64,000 bases of DNA, taken from Leifsonia sp. ALI-44-B (GTDB lineage Bacteria; Actinomycetota; Actinomycetes; Actinomycetales; Microbacteriaceae). The notes under the pieces are model-generated. The model had not been told where the DNA came from. It searched no databases and saw only the letters and a list, made by a program, of their open reading frames with translations. Each line of letters opens with the position of its first letter. Within the stretch, counting starts at the first letter, position 1. The stretch spans positions 62,001 to 126,000 of the forward strand of contig NZ_MTQL01000007.1 of NCBI RefSeq assembly GCF_001984125.1, written 5' to 3'. This document shows, in pieces, positions 43,347 to 52,563 of the stretch. Position numbers and translations under genes: made by a program.

Positions 43347-44374
43347 CCGCCCGCAACGCCGGCCGCACGCGGCTGCGTCGAATCGCGCACGACGAGTTCC
43401 GGCTGGAACACGATCTGCTCGTGCTCGAAGCCGGGCCCACCCGCGGCCTCACGGAGCAGCAGATCGACGGCGGTATAGCCGATAAGCGTGCTCGGCTGCC
43501 GCACGCTCGACAGCGGCACGACGGCCGCCGAAGCGAACCCGATGTCGTCATAGCCGATGAGCGCGATGTCCTCGGGCACCAGGCGGGCCGGGCCCATGTT
43601 GAGGGCCTGCAAGACGCCCATCGCGAGCAGGTCGTTGGCGGCGAAGACGGCGTCGGGGCGATCGGCCGCCGCGCGATCCCGCAGCTGAGCCCCGATCGCG
43701 CGCCCTTGCAGCACGGTCAGCGAATCGGTCGCGCAGATCTCGAGCGTGACGTCGGGATGCCGGGCAACCGCCCTCTCGGCCCCGGCGAGCCGGTCCTGCA
43801 CCTGCCGGATGCTCGACGGGCCGCCGACGAACGCAATGCGACGCCGACCCGTTTCGATGAGGTGCGTGACCGCGATGTCGCCGCCGGCCACGTCGTCGAC
43901 GGCGACCGACGAGAACGAGGTGTCCTCGGAACCGCGGTCGACCAGAACTGCTGCCGTGCCACGCTGGCGCAGGCGATCGAGTCGCGCCGCGACATCCCCG
44001 TGCGGTGAAATCAAGACGCCGTGGACGCGCTGCTCTTCGAAGAGGTCGAGGTAGGCGATCTCGCGCTCGGTGTTCTCGTCGCTGTTGCCGAGCAGCACGG
44101 CCAGATGGTCTTCGGACGCCCGGTCTTCGGCGCCTCGAGCCAGATCGGTGAAGAACGGGTTGGCCACGTCGAGGACGATGAGGCCGATCGAACGGCTGCG
44201 GCCGGCGCGCAACTGCCTTGCGGCGTCGTTGCGCACGAAGCCGAGCTCGTCGATCGCGGCCTGCACGCGAGCGACGGTGTCTGACGCGACCTTGTCCGGA
44301 CGGTTCAGCACGTTCGACACGGTGCCCACCGACACTCCGGCGAGCGCCGCCACCTCTTTCACACTGATGGTCAC
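43343..44374 (-). CDS. LacI family transcriptional regulator
   Basis: About 343 residues. HTH residues 1-50 (ISVKEVAALAGVSVGTVSNVLNRPDKV) are followed by a full ribose-type effector domain (SIGLIVLDVANPFFTDLARGAE; GYDDIGFASAAVVPLSSVRQP). GTG 44374 is preferred; GTG 44365 is possible. It is not close to the other two LacI proteins. No sugar operon is adjacent, and the divergent neighbour is the WXG-like locus, which it could influence. Confidence 0.92.
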   Translation of the reverse strand: MTISVKEVAALAGVSVGTVSNVLNRPDKVASDTVARVQAAIDELGFVRNDAARQLRAGRSRSIGLIVLDVANPFFTDLARGAEDRASEDHLAVLLGNSDENTEREIAYLDLFEEQRVHGVLISPHGDVAARLDRLRQRGTAAVLVDRGSEDTSFSSVAVDDVAGGDIAVTHLIETGRRRIAFVGGPSSIRQVQDRLAGAERAVARHPDVTLEICATDSLTVLQGRAIGAQLRDRAAADRPDAVFAANDLLAMGVLQALNMGPARLVPEDIALIGYDDIGFASAAVVPLSSVRQPSTLIGYTAVDLLLREAAGGPGFEHEQIVFQPELVVRDSTQPRAAGVAGG

Positions 44375-44596
44375 GCCATCACACTCCAGCCTGGATCCCC
44401 GGAACGCATCATGGCTCCCCCTGCATGATCGCATCAGCGCGGGCGAGGCTGCAATGACGCGCTCGCGAACCGGCGAACCGGCGACACGCCGCGTGTGCCG
44501 CACTTTCTCCGACACCGCTGGGGCGTCGTTGCAGGCGTCCCCGCTTGGGCGCCGCATGGGCAGCACTATCCATGGTCCGGGCGCGGCCTTTTTCGG

Positions 44597-44602
44597 TACG
44601 CT
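44597..44602 (+). promoter_or_regulatory. -10 of the WXG-like locus
   Basis: TACGCT, with a leader of about 20 nt containing GAAGGGG before ATG 44630. The rest of 44375-44596 shows no feature I can support. Confidence 0.45.
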
Positions 44603-44629
44603 GACGGCAGATTCGAAGAAGGGGATCGA

Positions 44630-44908
44630 ATGTCGGACACCTTGGAGATGAAAGACGCGGAAGTCCGCGCGCTTGCCTCGACCGTCGACGCACAGGCCGC
44701 GGCACTGCCGACCGGCACGTCCCTGTCGATCGACGCGTGTGGCAGCGCATCCGTCGCCGAGTCCGCCGCGTCGTTCTCGTTGTGGGCGCACGTGCAGAAC
44801 CAGCTCATCGCCGAGAAGCTCGGAAACCAGGCCACCGCCGCACGAGACGCCGTCGCCGCCTTCGACGAGATCGAAAAAGCCATCGCCGCAAACGTTCCGG
44901 AGGAATGA
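44630..44908 (+). CDS. Small WXG100-like helical protein
   Basis: 92 residues, predicted as two helices, Ala-rich, with a single Trp in SFSLWAHVQNQ. Size and composition resemble ESX/WXG100-type partners of type VII secretion substrates, but the WxG turn itself is absent. ATG 44630 has a GAAGGGG site. It ends 2 bp before the next gene, whose own N-terminus also has a WXG-like segment, so the two may be a secreted heterodimer. Confidence 0.6.
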   Translation: MSDTLEMKDAEVRALASTVDAQAAALPTGTSLSIDACGSASVAESAASFSLWAHVQNQLIAEKLGNQATAARDAVAAFDEIEKAIAANVPEE

Positions 44909-44910
44909 TC

Positions 44911-47280
44911 ATGACGCAGTGGACCGACGAAGACCCGGGTGCCGGCGACACGGGCGTCGTGGCAACCGCGAGCAGCACGCTGACCGAACTCGCGGGCAAG
45001 GTCGACACCGTCGTGACGTCGCTCGGGACGACGGCATCCGGTGTGGGCGGCGGGGTCTGGACCGGTTCGGCCGCCGACGGATGGTCGACCAGTCTCACGA
45101 CGCTCGCCTCGGAACTCGCGCCCGTGAAGAGTGCCTACACGACCGCCGCGACAGCATTGGCCGCCTATGTGAGCACGGTCGACGACATCCGCGCCCGTGC
45201 CGTGCCCCTTCGGCTGCGCCTCTCGACGGCTCAGTCCGCCCAGAACAAGACGTATATGGACGGCTCGGAGGGCCCGACGCCCGCCCAGCAGGATCAGCGC
45301 GATCAGGATAAGCAGGACGCGATCCGCGAAGAGACCTACGTTCGCGGCGAGCTGGAAGCCCTGGCCGAAGAACGGCGCACCGCCGATACCGCTCTGCAGA
45401 CAGCGCTGACGAATGCCGTTCCGACGACGTGGCCGGCGCAGCAAGCGGCACTCGCCGCCGTGGGCATCGACTCGGTCGCCGACGCCACACCGCGTGCCGT
45501 CGCCCAGGCCATGGCCGATCTGGCGAGCAAGATCGCGAACGGTAACAATACCGACCCCGACGACGTTCAGAAGCTCACCGATCTGCTCACCCTCTATGGC
45601 GACGACCAGTCCGTCATGGCGCAGATGATGCTGGCCCTGGGCGGCACCGACCTCGTCACGCTCATCGACCGGCTCGGCGACGACGCTATCAACAACAAAC
45701 TCGATGTCGGTGCCGCCGCGGCGCTGGCCGTTCTCCTCCGCTCCGGCCTCTCCACCGGCTCGGCCGACTGGACCGACGCCACGGGGTCCCGCTTCGCCGA
45801 CCAGATGTTCGAATCGGCGAGCTACAGCGGCGGCGGCGGCATCGCGGCCATCGGGTTCCTCTTCGGCGATGCGGCGAATGCTCCCGTCGGCGAGACCACC
45901 GCCTACGCGGCCGCGGTGATCATGGACGACTGGGAACGCAAGGACTACAACGGTTCGACCGTCGACCAGTCGATGGCGGGCGCGAACTATCTGTCCCAGT
46001 CGATGGACGAGGCCAACGGGTTGCGCGTCATCGACGCCGCGGGCCGAATCTTCGAGACGCTGGGCGAGTACCCCGATTCAGCCCACGAATTCCTCACCGA
46101 CTCCACGATCGAGAACGGCACCGACAGCGGCCCGACCGTCGGCCAGAACCGCATCCAGTATTGGTACGGCGAGCGCGACTGGTCGAACGCGGACGGGTTC
46201 GCCGGCCCGGGCGCTCTCTGGGCGGGCGCGCAACGCATCCTCGGCGGCCCGGCTGATCCGTCCGGCGCCTACGACGCCGAGGCATGGACGTCGGCCGCCG
46301 ATCTCTCCTCGCGTGCCATGAACGCGCTCGCGGAAAACCCCTCCTACCTGAGCGAGAACGTGACCGAGCTCGGCGCCGTGCACCTCGCCGAAGCCTTCCT
46401 GCCGCAGATGCAGGGCATCGTCGAGATGCCCGTGCTCGACGACGACTACCGGGGCGCCGACGCGCCGGGCACCGTCATGGTCGACCTGCGGGGCTCCGGA
46501 ACCGAACGTGCGGCGGCGATCATCTCGCAACAGAACCTCGCCGAGTTCCTCGCCGGGCTGGGCGAAAAAGACGGGGCCGCGGTCATCCTCCGCGACGCCG
46601 CATCGTCCTATCGCGACGTGCTCATCGCCGAGGCAGCGGGCGAGGGCACACCGGGTGCCATGTACGACGCAATCCGCCGCAACGACGCGTTGACCGCCAT
46701 CTTCGACGGATCCGACCTGGGTGCCGGCATCGGCGAGACCGTGCGCACCGACAAGGCCGTGAGCGACGCCGTCGACGGCGCGAAGGAATTGGTCGGGCTC
46801 ATCCCCATCCCCGGTGCGAGCGAAGTCCTCTTCAAGGGCGGCAACGTCGCACTCGACTGGGGCCAGGGCAAGGTCGAGGGATGGCTGACCGACCAGGGCG
46901 GCTCGGCCCTCGAGCGCATCCTCGGCGGCGGGCAGACCGACGCTGTCCGGGCGTCGGCCGCGCTCGACGCCGAAGGGCGCTCGGATATGCTCACCTTCGC
47001 GAACCTCGAGATCATGTATGCCCTCGCCGAACCGGACGGCGGATGGCAGGACATCCCCGAACCGCCGCGCTTCACGCCAGAAGCCGGGTGGAGCACCGAA
47101 CGGTACGACGCCGAGTTCGCCGACTTCCAGACCGAGGCGAAGGCCTGGTCGGAGGCGCACACGCCCCAGCTCGACGAGGCCTACCAGGAAGCCACGGGAA
47201 GCGACGAGAGCGTGAGCGAACTCGAGACACGATACGAGCCTCTCCGCGACAAGTTCGCGACCTGGGCGGAGGGGAATTGA
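44911..47280 (+). CDS. Large WXG-like/DUF6571-like secreted protein
   Basis: About 789 residues, hydrophilic and mostly helical, without a classical signal peptide. Residues 1-110 look like a WXG100/LXG domain (GGGVWTGSAADGWS, then a coiled-coil with EELEALAEERR-type heptads). The central region resembles the DUF6571-type proteins of actinobacterial type VII loci. A hydrophobic stretch (ELVGLIPIPGASEVLFKGGNVALDWG) near residue 630 resembles membrane-insertion segments of such effectors. ATG 44911 has GGAGG 7 nt upstream. The C-terminus shows no known toxin motif, and no immunity gene is obvious unless the lipoprotein serves as one. Confidence 0.6.
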   Translation: MTQWTDEDPGAGDTGVVATASSTLTELAGKVDTVVTSLGTTASGVGGGVWTGSAADGWSTSLTTLASELAPVKSAYTTAATALAAYVSTVDDIRARAVPLRLRLSTAQSAQNKTYMDGSEGPTPAQQDQRDQDKQDAIREETYVRGELEALAEERRTADTALQTALTNAVPTTWPAQQAALAAVGIDSVADATPRAVAQAMADLASKIANGNNTDPDDVQKLTDLLTLYGDDQSVMAQMMLALGGTDLVTLIDRLGDDAINNKLDVGAAAALAVLLRSGLSTGSADWTDATGSRFADQMFESASYSGGGGIAAIGFLFGDAANAPVGETTAYAAAVIMDDWERKDYNGSTVDQSMAGANYLSQSMDEANGLRVIDAAGRIFETLGEYPDSAHEFLTDSTIENGTDSGPTVGQNRIQYWYGERDWSNADGFAGPGALWAGAQRILGGPADPSGAYDAEAWTSAADLSSRAMNALAENPSYLSENVTELGAVHLAEAFLPQMQGIVEMPVLDDDYRGADAPGTVMVDLRGSGTERAAAIISQQNLAEFLAGLGEKDGAAVILRDAASSYRDVLIAEAAGEGTPGAMYDAIRRNDALTAIFDGSDLGAGIGETVRTDKAVSDAVDGAKELVGLIPIPGASEVLFKGGNVALDWGQGKVEGWLTDQGGSALERILGGGQTDAVRASAALDAEGRSDMLTFANLEIMYALAEPDGGWQDIPEPPRFTPEAGWSTERYDAEFADFQTEAKAWSEAHTPQLDEAYQEATGSDESVSELETRYEPLRDKFATWAEGN

Positions 47281-47282
47281 GC

Positions 47283-47909
47283 ATGACGAGACGCGTCCTG
47301 GTGCCGCTGCTTGCCACGGCCGTCGCCTGCACCCTCGGTCTCGGCCTATCCGCGTGCACGACACCGCGCACCGTCGGCCCCGACCCGTCCGTCGTCTGGG
47401 ATACCGACGAACCGACGGGTCCTCTGGAATCGGATCCCATCGTGATCCGCGCCCGGGCCGCGGACCTCGCCCAGAAACTCGCGCAGAACTCGAACGACTT
47501 CAGCCGCGGCGATCTGCGCTCCACCTGGACGGGTTCGGCGATCGGAACGATGTCCAGCGATCGTGTCAACGCGCTGAAGAACCCGGACAACTTCGAGCCC
47601 CGTGTCGCACCGGGCCCGACGCCGTGGAACGCGATGGCCGTCGACACCGACGAGGACGGCAACACGGTCGTCAAGGGGTGCGCGCTCGCGGACGGCTGGT
47701 ACATCTCCGACGGCCACCCTGCGCCCGAGAAGCCCGCAGACTCTCGGCCCACGGAGCTGACGTTCGTCTTCGACGGCAGCGATGCCGACGCACTCGTCTC
47801 GCGCATCGTCCGGTCGAATGTGGCCTGCACGACGACGGATGTCGCGGTCGGCCGCTTCGACCCCCAGCCCCGGCTCGAAGAAGCCAGCGCCCCGGTCATC
47901 GCGCCATAA
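47283..47909 (+). CDS. Lipoprotein of the WXG-like locus
   Basis: About 208 residues. Lipoprotein signal MTRRVLVPLLATAVACTLGLGLSAC with lipobox GLSAC. The mature part has no recognised domain and carries two further Cys (VKGCALAD, SNVACTT) that could form a disulfide. It starts 2 bp after the large WXG-like gene, so it is certainly in the same operon. It could be an immunity-type or surface-tether protein for that gene; this is inference. Confidence 0.75.
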   Translation: MTRRVLVPLLATAVACTLGLGLSACTTPRTVGPDPSVVWDTDEPTGPLESDPIVIRARAADLAQKLAQNSNDFSRGDLRSTWTGSAIGTMSSDRVNALKNPDNFEPRVAPGPTPWNAMAVDTDEDGNTVVKGCALADGWYISDGHPAPEKPADSRPTELTFVFDGSDADALVSRIVRSNVACTTTDVAVGRFDPQPRLEEASAPVIAP

Positions 47910-48058
47910 GTTTCGCGAGACACGCGCATCGAGCTGTTTTTATCAGCATTCGATTGTGGCGGCGGAAAACCCCGCCAATCTCTCTCTAGCGCGCCCTGGC
48001 ACTCTGACATATCATGATGCCAGAAGCGCAGAGCGCGCTCGCGAAGGGGGTTAATGCT

Positions 48059-48649
48059 ATGAGCATCACGACACTGCACGAACGCAAGACCGGAAAGACC
48101 AGGGCGTTGCTCGCGACCGGCATCGTCGTCGGGCTCGGCGCCGTCGGCACACTCGCGGCGTTCACCGACACCGCATCGTTCACCTCGACGTTCGCCACGG
48201 GTTCGGTCGATATCGCGCTCGACGGCACGAACGAGGGCAAGCCCACCCCCTACGCCTTCACCGCCTGGGATTCGCTCCTCATGGTCCCCGCCGGCGAGAA
48301 ATACGCCCCGCTGGTGGTCAACAACAAGGGAACCTCACCATTCACGTACACCATGGCAACGCCTGCCCTGGCGGGCACGACGGCGCTCGCCGAAGGCCCG
48401 ACCGGGCTTCAAGCGGGCATCGTGGCAATTACGGGCAGCACGTGCGATGCTGCCGCATTCGCCGCCGGAACGCCCGTGACGGGCACGGGGTCTCTGTCCG
48501 CGCTCGCCATCGCCACGCCGCGAACGCTGGCACCCGGCGCGAGCGAGACGCTGTGTTTCCAGGCGGTACTCCCCGCGGGCGCACCCGACTCATTGAGCGG
48601 CGTCGCGGTCACCCCGACCTTCACGCTCACAGCGGTCGCGGCCGTCTGA
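48059..48649 (+). CDS. SipW-dependent-type (TasA/CalY-like) secreted protein
   Basis: About 196 residues. A basic N-terminus and hydrophobic segment (LLATGIVVGLGAVGTLAAFTDTASF) carry the pattern of SipW-processed proteins such as TasA and camelysin, followed by a beta-rich mature part with one Cys pair (STCDAAAF, SETLCFQA). ATG 48059 has AAGGGGG 8 nt upstream. It lies 103 bp before a SipW-like signal peptidase gene, the usual partner. It may be a surface fibre or matrix subunit. Confidence 0.8.
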   Translation: MSITTLHERKTGKTRALLATGIVVGLGAVGTLAAFTDTASFTSTFATGSVDIALDGTNEGKPTPYAFTAWDSLLMVPAGEKYAPLVVNNKGTSPFTYTMATPALAGTTALAEGPTGLQAGIVAITGSTCDAAAFAAGTPVTGTGSLSALAIATPRTLAPGASETLCFQAVLPAGAPDSLSGVAVTPTFTLTAVAAV

Positions 48650-48752
48650 TCGTTCGGGGCGGCGCCTTCGGACACACGGCGCCGCCCCGCGCCGATTCGG
48701 CATGGCCGGCAACGAATGCGCTCGATATGACTCGACGAAGGAGAACCATCTC

Positions 48753-50198
48753 GTGACGACATCCGTCTGGCGCATTCTGCGCGAAACCATCCTGAGCGTC
48801 GCCGCCGCCATCGGCGTGATCTGCCTCGTCGGAAGCGCCCTCATGCTCGTGACGGGCGTGACTCCGGTGGTGTTCCGATCGGGATCGATGGCACCGGCCA
48901 TGCCAACAGGAGCCCTGGCACTCGTGCAAGACCGTTCCGCACGTACCGTGTCGATCGGCGACGTCGTCTCGACCGTCGGTGGCACGGGCATTCGCACCAC
49001 CCATCGCGTGGTGGACATGCGTCGTGCGAGCGAAGGCCGCATGATCCTCACCACACGCGGAGACGCCAACGAGGCCGACGACGCCGCGGAGAAGACGGTC
49101 TCCCGCGTCGACGTGGTCGTGTGGTCGGCACCCATGTGGGGTTACGCGGTCACGGCCCTGCAGCATCCGTTCGTGGTCTTCGCGGGAGGCGCGATCGCCG
49201 GCAGTTGGATCACCTGGTGGGTCGTCATGCGGCGAAGAGACCGCCGACGGCCCCGGGTGCCGCACGCCGCTCCGACCACCTATTCGCGCGATCGGTCAGT
49301 TTCGAGAACCATCACCCTCTCGGTGACGACGATCGCACTCACGGGGTTGACGGCTGCGCTCGGGCTCGCCGGTTCAGCTCAGGGCACCCAGGCATCTTTC
49401 ATCGCGGATACGGCACGAGCATCGGCATCGTTCGGCGTCGACACCCTGGGAACCCGCATCACGCGCTCCCTCGACGTCACGCGGGCCACGAACGGCCAGA
49501 AGGGCGGACGGCTAGCACCGGAGGCCGCGACCACCTGGACCGACTTTCCGCCGCCACCATTCCGCCCGACGAGCTTCAGTGCCGAAGGCGCACTCAGTGT
49601 GGCCTTCGACGGCACACATTATGCCTATCACTACGACGGCGGCGCTTGGCAGATGCGTGCCCTCCCCGCCTCAGACATCACGGCCGTCATGGCCACGTCC
49701 AACACCAAGGTCCCCGTCGTGATGGCCACCAACGGCTCGACCTGGTGGTACTCCGATCACACCAAGACAGCGGGCACCCCGGGCGCCTGGATCGTGTTCC
49801 GTCCCCTCAACCCGCCCACCGGGATCATCGACTCCGATTCGGCGGGGCGGCGGAACGCGACGACCGACGGGTCGACCATCAAGGTCAGCGACTACTTCGG
49901 TAACACGTGGACGACTGCCGCTCCCCTGCCCGCCGGGAACGCGGCGATGGTGGCCTATTCGGGTTCGACCGTGCTCGCCTGGGGCAGCCGAGGGTGGTGG
50001 CGCAGCCGCGACAACGGCGCGAGCTGGTCGGCCGACACCCTCCTCAATTCACGTGTGCCCGTGCCCACCGATATGACGGGCGGCACCGACACGTCCTCGG
50101 CGCCCGACAACCGGTTCATCATCGCGCGGGGAACAAGCGGCGTCTGGCGCTACAACGGCCAATATCAGACCATAACGGCCGTGCAACCCGCGTACTGA
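48753..50198 (+). CDS. SipW-like signal peptidase I fused to a secreted Asp-box domain
   Basis: About 481 residues. The N-terminal part is an ER/archaeal-type signal peptidase: membrane segment 13-35, catalytic Ser45 in FRSGSMAPAM, His84 in RTTHRVVD and Asp104 in TTRGDANEADD, then a second membrane segment (about 140-158). A third hydrophobic segment (about 186-207) is followed by ASFIADTARASASF, the same pattern as the SipW-type substrate upstream. The remaining 250 residues look like a beta-propeller fragment with an Asp-box (SRDNGASW) and a degenerate one (SDYFGNTW). GTG 48753 has an AAGGAG site. A separate start for the C-terminal part is not visible. Confidence 0.8.
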   Translation: MTTSVWRILRETILSVAAAIGVICLVGSALMLVTGVTPVVFRSGSMAPAMPTGALALVQDRSARTVSIGDVVSTVGGTGIRTTHRVVDMRRASEGRMILTTRGDANEADDAAEKTVSRVDVVVWSAPMWGYAVTALQHPFVVFAGGAIAGSWITWWVVMRRRDRRRPRVPHAAPTTYSRDRSVSRTITLSVTTIALTGLTAALGLAGSAQGTQASFIADTARASASFGVDTLGTRITRSLDVTRATNGQKGGRLAPEAATTWTDFPPPPFRPTSFSAEGALSVAFDGTHYAYHYDGGAWQMRALPASDITAVMATSNTKVPVVMATNGSTWWYSDHTKTAGTPGAWIVFRPLNPPTGIIDSDSAGRRNATTDGSTIKVSDYFGNTWTTAAPLPAGNAAMVAYSGSTVLAWGSRGWWRSRDNGASWSADTLLNSRVPVPTDMTGGTDTSSAPDNRFIIARGTSGVWRYNGQYQTITAVQPAY

Positions 50199-50248
50199 TG
50201 GAACCGGTGGGCCGGCTGAACCTGCCCTGCCGTGCCGCGCTGTGAACA

Positions 50249-51556
50249 CTACGACCGAGTTGAGTCGCCCTCGGCCACGGTGACCGGGGTTCCGGCCGGT
50301 TTGGCAGCGGCGATCGCCGCGCGGCCCGACGGCAGCACGATGGCCACGCCCATGACGACGATCATGACGATGCCCGCGACGATCAGCAGCAACTGCACGC
50401 TGATGACATCCGCGAGCGGGCCGAAGACCACCATGCCGAGCGGCGTGGCCAGGGCCATCACGATGCCCACATAACTGAACACCCGACCGTGCATCTCGGG
50501 TTTCACGGTCTCTTGGATGATCGTCATGAAGGGCGCCGAGAAGAGCGGCACGAGCAGCCCGAACGCGAACATGAAGGCGTAGAAGACCCAGAGGTTGGGG
50601 CTCAGCCCCAGCGCAAGAGTGAAGGCCGCGAACCCGAACGACGCGAACAAGATGAGGCCCATGGCGCTGCGTTTCGCGAGCACCGTGCCCACCAGCACGC
50701 CGCCCAAGATCATGCCGACGCTGAACGCCAGCTCGAGCACGGTCACCATCCACACTTCTGAGCCGAACGAGCGGGCCACCATGAGGGGTGTGATGAACGA
50801 CGGCGCGACCGACAGCAGGAACACGATGGCGAAAACGCCCAGCAGCCAGCGCACCACCCGGTTGTTCCAGATGAAACGGAACCCCTCGGACAGGTCTTCT
50901 CGGTAGCTCGACGTCTTGTCGGCCAGCGACGCGAGCGTCGGAACGGTCACGAACGCGAGGAAGCCGATGCCGATGGCGGCCGTGACGACGTCGATGAAGA
51001 ACACCGGCACGATGCCGAAGATGCCGAACACTGCCCCGGCCGCGGCGGGGGCCAGCAGGGCCATGGCCGATTGGATGGTCTGGAAGAAGCCGTTGACGCG
51101 CATGAGCTGCTCGGGCGGCACGATCTGCGGGATCATCGCCTGCACGGCCGGCGACTGGAATCCGGCGCCCACCGAGCGCACGCCGACGGCCAGCAGGATC
51201 ACCCAGAGCTCGGTGATGCCGTTCATCATGAGTACCGCGAGAACGAGCGTGGCGATCGCGATCGACCCGTCGGCCACCATGACGAGCACCCGCCGATTCA
51301 TGCGGTCGGCGATGACGCCACCGAAGATCGACACGATGCCCTGGGGTAAGAAGGCGGCCACGGCGTAGAGCGCGACCGCGAGGCCCGACCGCGTCTCGAA
51401 CGTGACCCACCACATGACCGCGTATTGCACGATCATCGAGCCGAAGAGCGACACCGTCTGCCCGCTCAGGAAGAGGGTGACGTTGCGCTTCCAGGGCTGA
51501 GGCACGTCGCTGGCGACGGCACTCGGGGCCGTGAGGGCGGCATCGTCGTCGCTCAT
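50249..51556 (-). CDS. Major facilitator superfamily transporter (MFS_3/EntS-like)
   Basis: About 435 residues with 12 membrane segments. The loop 2-3 motif is GGVIADRMNRRVLVM, typical of the DHA3/MFS_3 group that includes drug and siderophore exporters. ATG 51556 has GGAGG 5 nt upstream. It stands alone and is convergent with the SipW gene. The 160 bp on the start side contain a TACGCT -10-like hexamer and otherwise nothing clear. Confidence 0.9.
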   Translation of the reverse strand: MSDDDAALTAPSAVASDVPQPWKRNVTLFLSGQTVSLFGSMIVQYAVMWWVTFETRSGLAVALYAVAAFLPQGIVSIFGGVIADRMNRRVLVMVADGSIAIATLVLAVLMMNGITELWVILLAVGVRSVGAGFQSPAVQAMIPQIVPPEQLMRVNGFFQTIQSAMALLAPAAAGAVFGIFGIVPVFFIDVVTAAIGIGFLAFVTVPTLASLADKTSSYREDLSEGFRFIWNNRVVRWLLGVFAIVFLLSVAPSFITPLMVARSFGSEVWMVTVLELAFSVGMILGGVLVGTVLAKRSAMGLILFASFGFAAFTLALGLSPNLWVFYAFMFAFGLLVPLFSAPFMTIIQETVKPEMHGRVFSYVGIVMALATPLGMVVFGPLADVISVQLLLIVAGIVMIVVMGVAIVLPSGRAAIAAAKPAGTPVTVAEGDSTRS

Positions 51557-51720
51557 GGCGTCCTCCACGGGGTGATTCGGCGGATGAGGGTGTAGGGACA
51601 GCGTAGCGAGGGGGTCCGACATTGGGCAGTCCCCCGTTTCGTCGGGCAGGCCCGGGCGTGACCGCCGCGCGAGCCCGCAGGAGGTGCCATGCCGGCCGCG
51701 TACCGCGTGCGCCGCCGCCG

Positions 51721-52563
51721 CTACAGCTTCTTGTCGGCGCGTACCTCGTCGGGGTGCGACCCGAAACGCTGCTCGTGCACGCCGAGCGCGTCGATGCGCG
51801 CGAGGTCGGGGCCGTCGAGCGCGAACGAGAACACGTCGAGGTTCGAGCGGATGCGTTCGCGTGTCACCGATTTGGGAATGACGGTGTTGCCGAGCTGCAG
51901 GTGCCAGCGCACGATGATCTGGGCGGGCGAGACGCCGTGTTTACGCGCGAGGGCCGCGACGGTGGGGTCGGCGAGCACGTTGCCGCGGCCGAGCGGGCTC
52001 CACGCCCCCGTGACGATTCCGTGGCGGGCGTGCAGCTGACGCAACTCGGCCTGCTGCAGATAGGGGTGCAGTTCGATCTGATTGACGGCGGGCGCGACAT
52101 CCGTATCGGCGAGCAGGCGTTCGAGGTGCGCTGGCTGGAAGTTCGAGACGCCGATGGCGCGCACGAGGCCGTCGTCGACGAGGGTTTCGAGGGCCCGCCA
52201 GGCCGTGACATAGAGGTCCTGATCGGCGGCCGGCCAGTGGATGAGGTAGAGGTCGAGGCGCTCGACGGCGAGGGCGTCCAGGCTGCGGCGCGCGGCATCC
52301 CGAGCGTTGCCGTGTTCGTCGTTCCAGAGCTTGGTGGTGAGGAAGACCTCGTCGCGCGCGAGACCGGATGCCGTGACGGCTCGCCCGACGGCCGCCTCGT
52401 TGCCATAGGCCGACGCCGTGTCGATGTGCCGATAGCCCGCCTCGAGCGCCTCAGACACCACCCGCTCCGTGTCGGCCGCATCGACCTTGTAGACGCCGAA
52501 GCCGAGCTGCGGAACGGTGACGCCGTTGTTGAGCGTGAGGCGGGGAACGACCGGTGTACTCAT
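51721..52563 (-). CDS. 2,5-diketo-D-gluconate reductase-like aldo/keto reductase
   Basis: A 280-residue AKR5-type enzyme. PQLGFGVYKV starts the barrel; the tetrad is Asp and Tyr in HIDTASAYGNE, Lys in TTKLW and His in YLIHWPA. IPKSVTRERIRSN binds the NADPH phosphate. ATG 52563 overlaps the ctaG-like stop (ATGA) and also has TAGCGT 6 nt upstream, so it may be expressed both by read-through and from its own leaderless promoter. Confidence 0.93.
   Translation of the reverse strand: MSTPVVPRLTLNNGVTVPQLGFGVYKVDAADTERVVSEALEAGYRHIDTASAYGNEAAVGRAVTASGLARDEVFLTTKLWNDEHGNARDAARRSLDALAVERLDLYLIHWPAADQDLYVTAWRALETLVDDGLVRAIGVSNFQPAHLERLLADTDVAPAVNQIELHPYLQQAELRQLHARHGIVTGAWSPLGRGNVLADPTVAALARKHGVSPAQIIVRWHLQLGNTVIPKSVTRERIRSNLDVFSFALDGPDLARIDALGVHEQRFGSHPDEVRADKKL

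Noticed and set aside
51679-52039. Open frame on the plus strand with AGGAGGT just before ATG 51689
   Set aside because: It runs antisense to most of its length through the diketogluconate reductase gene, has arginine/serine-rich shadow composition, and the spacer is only 3 nt.
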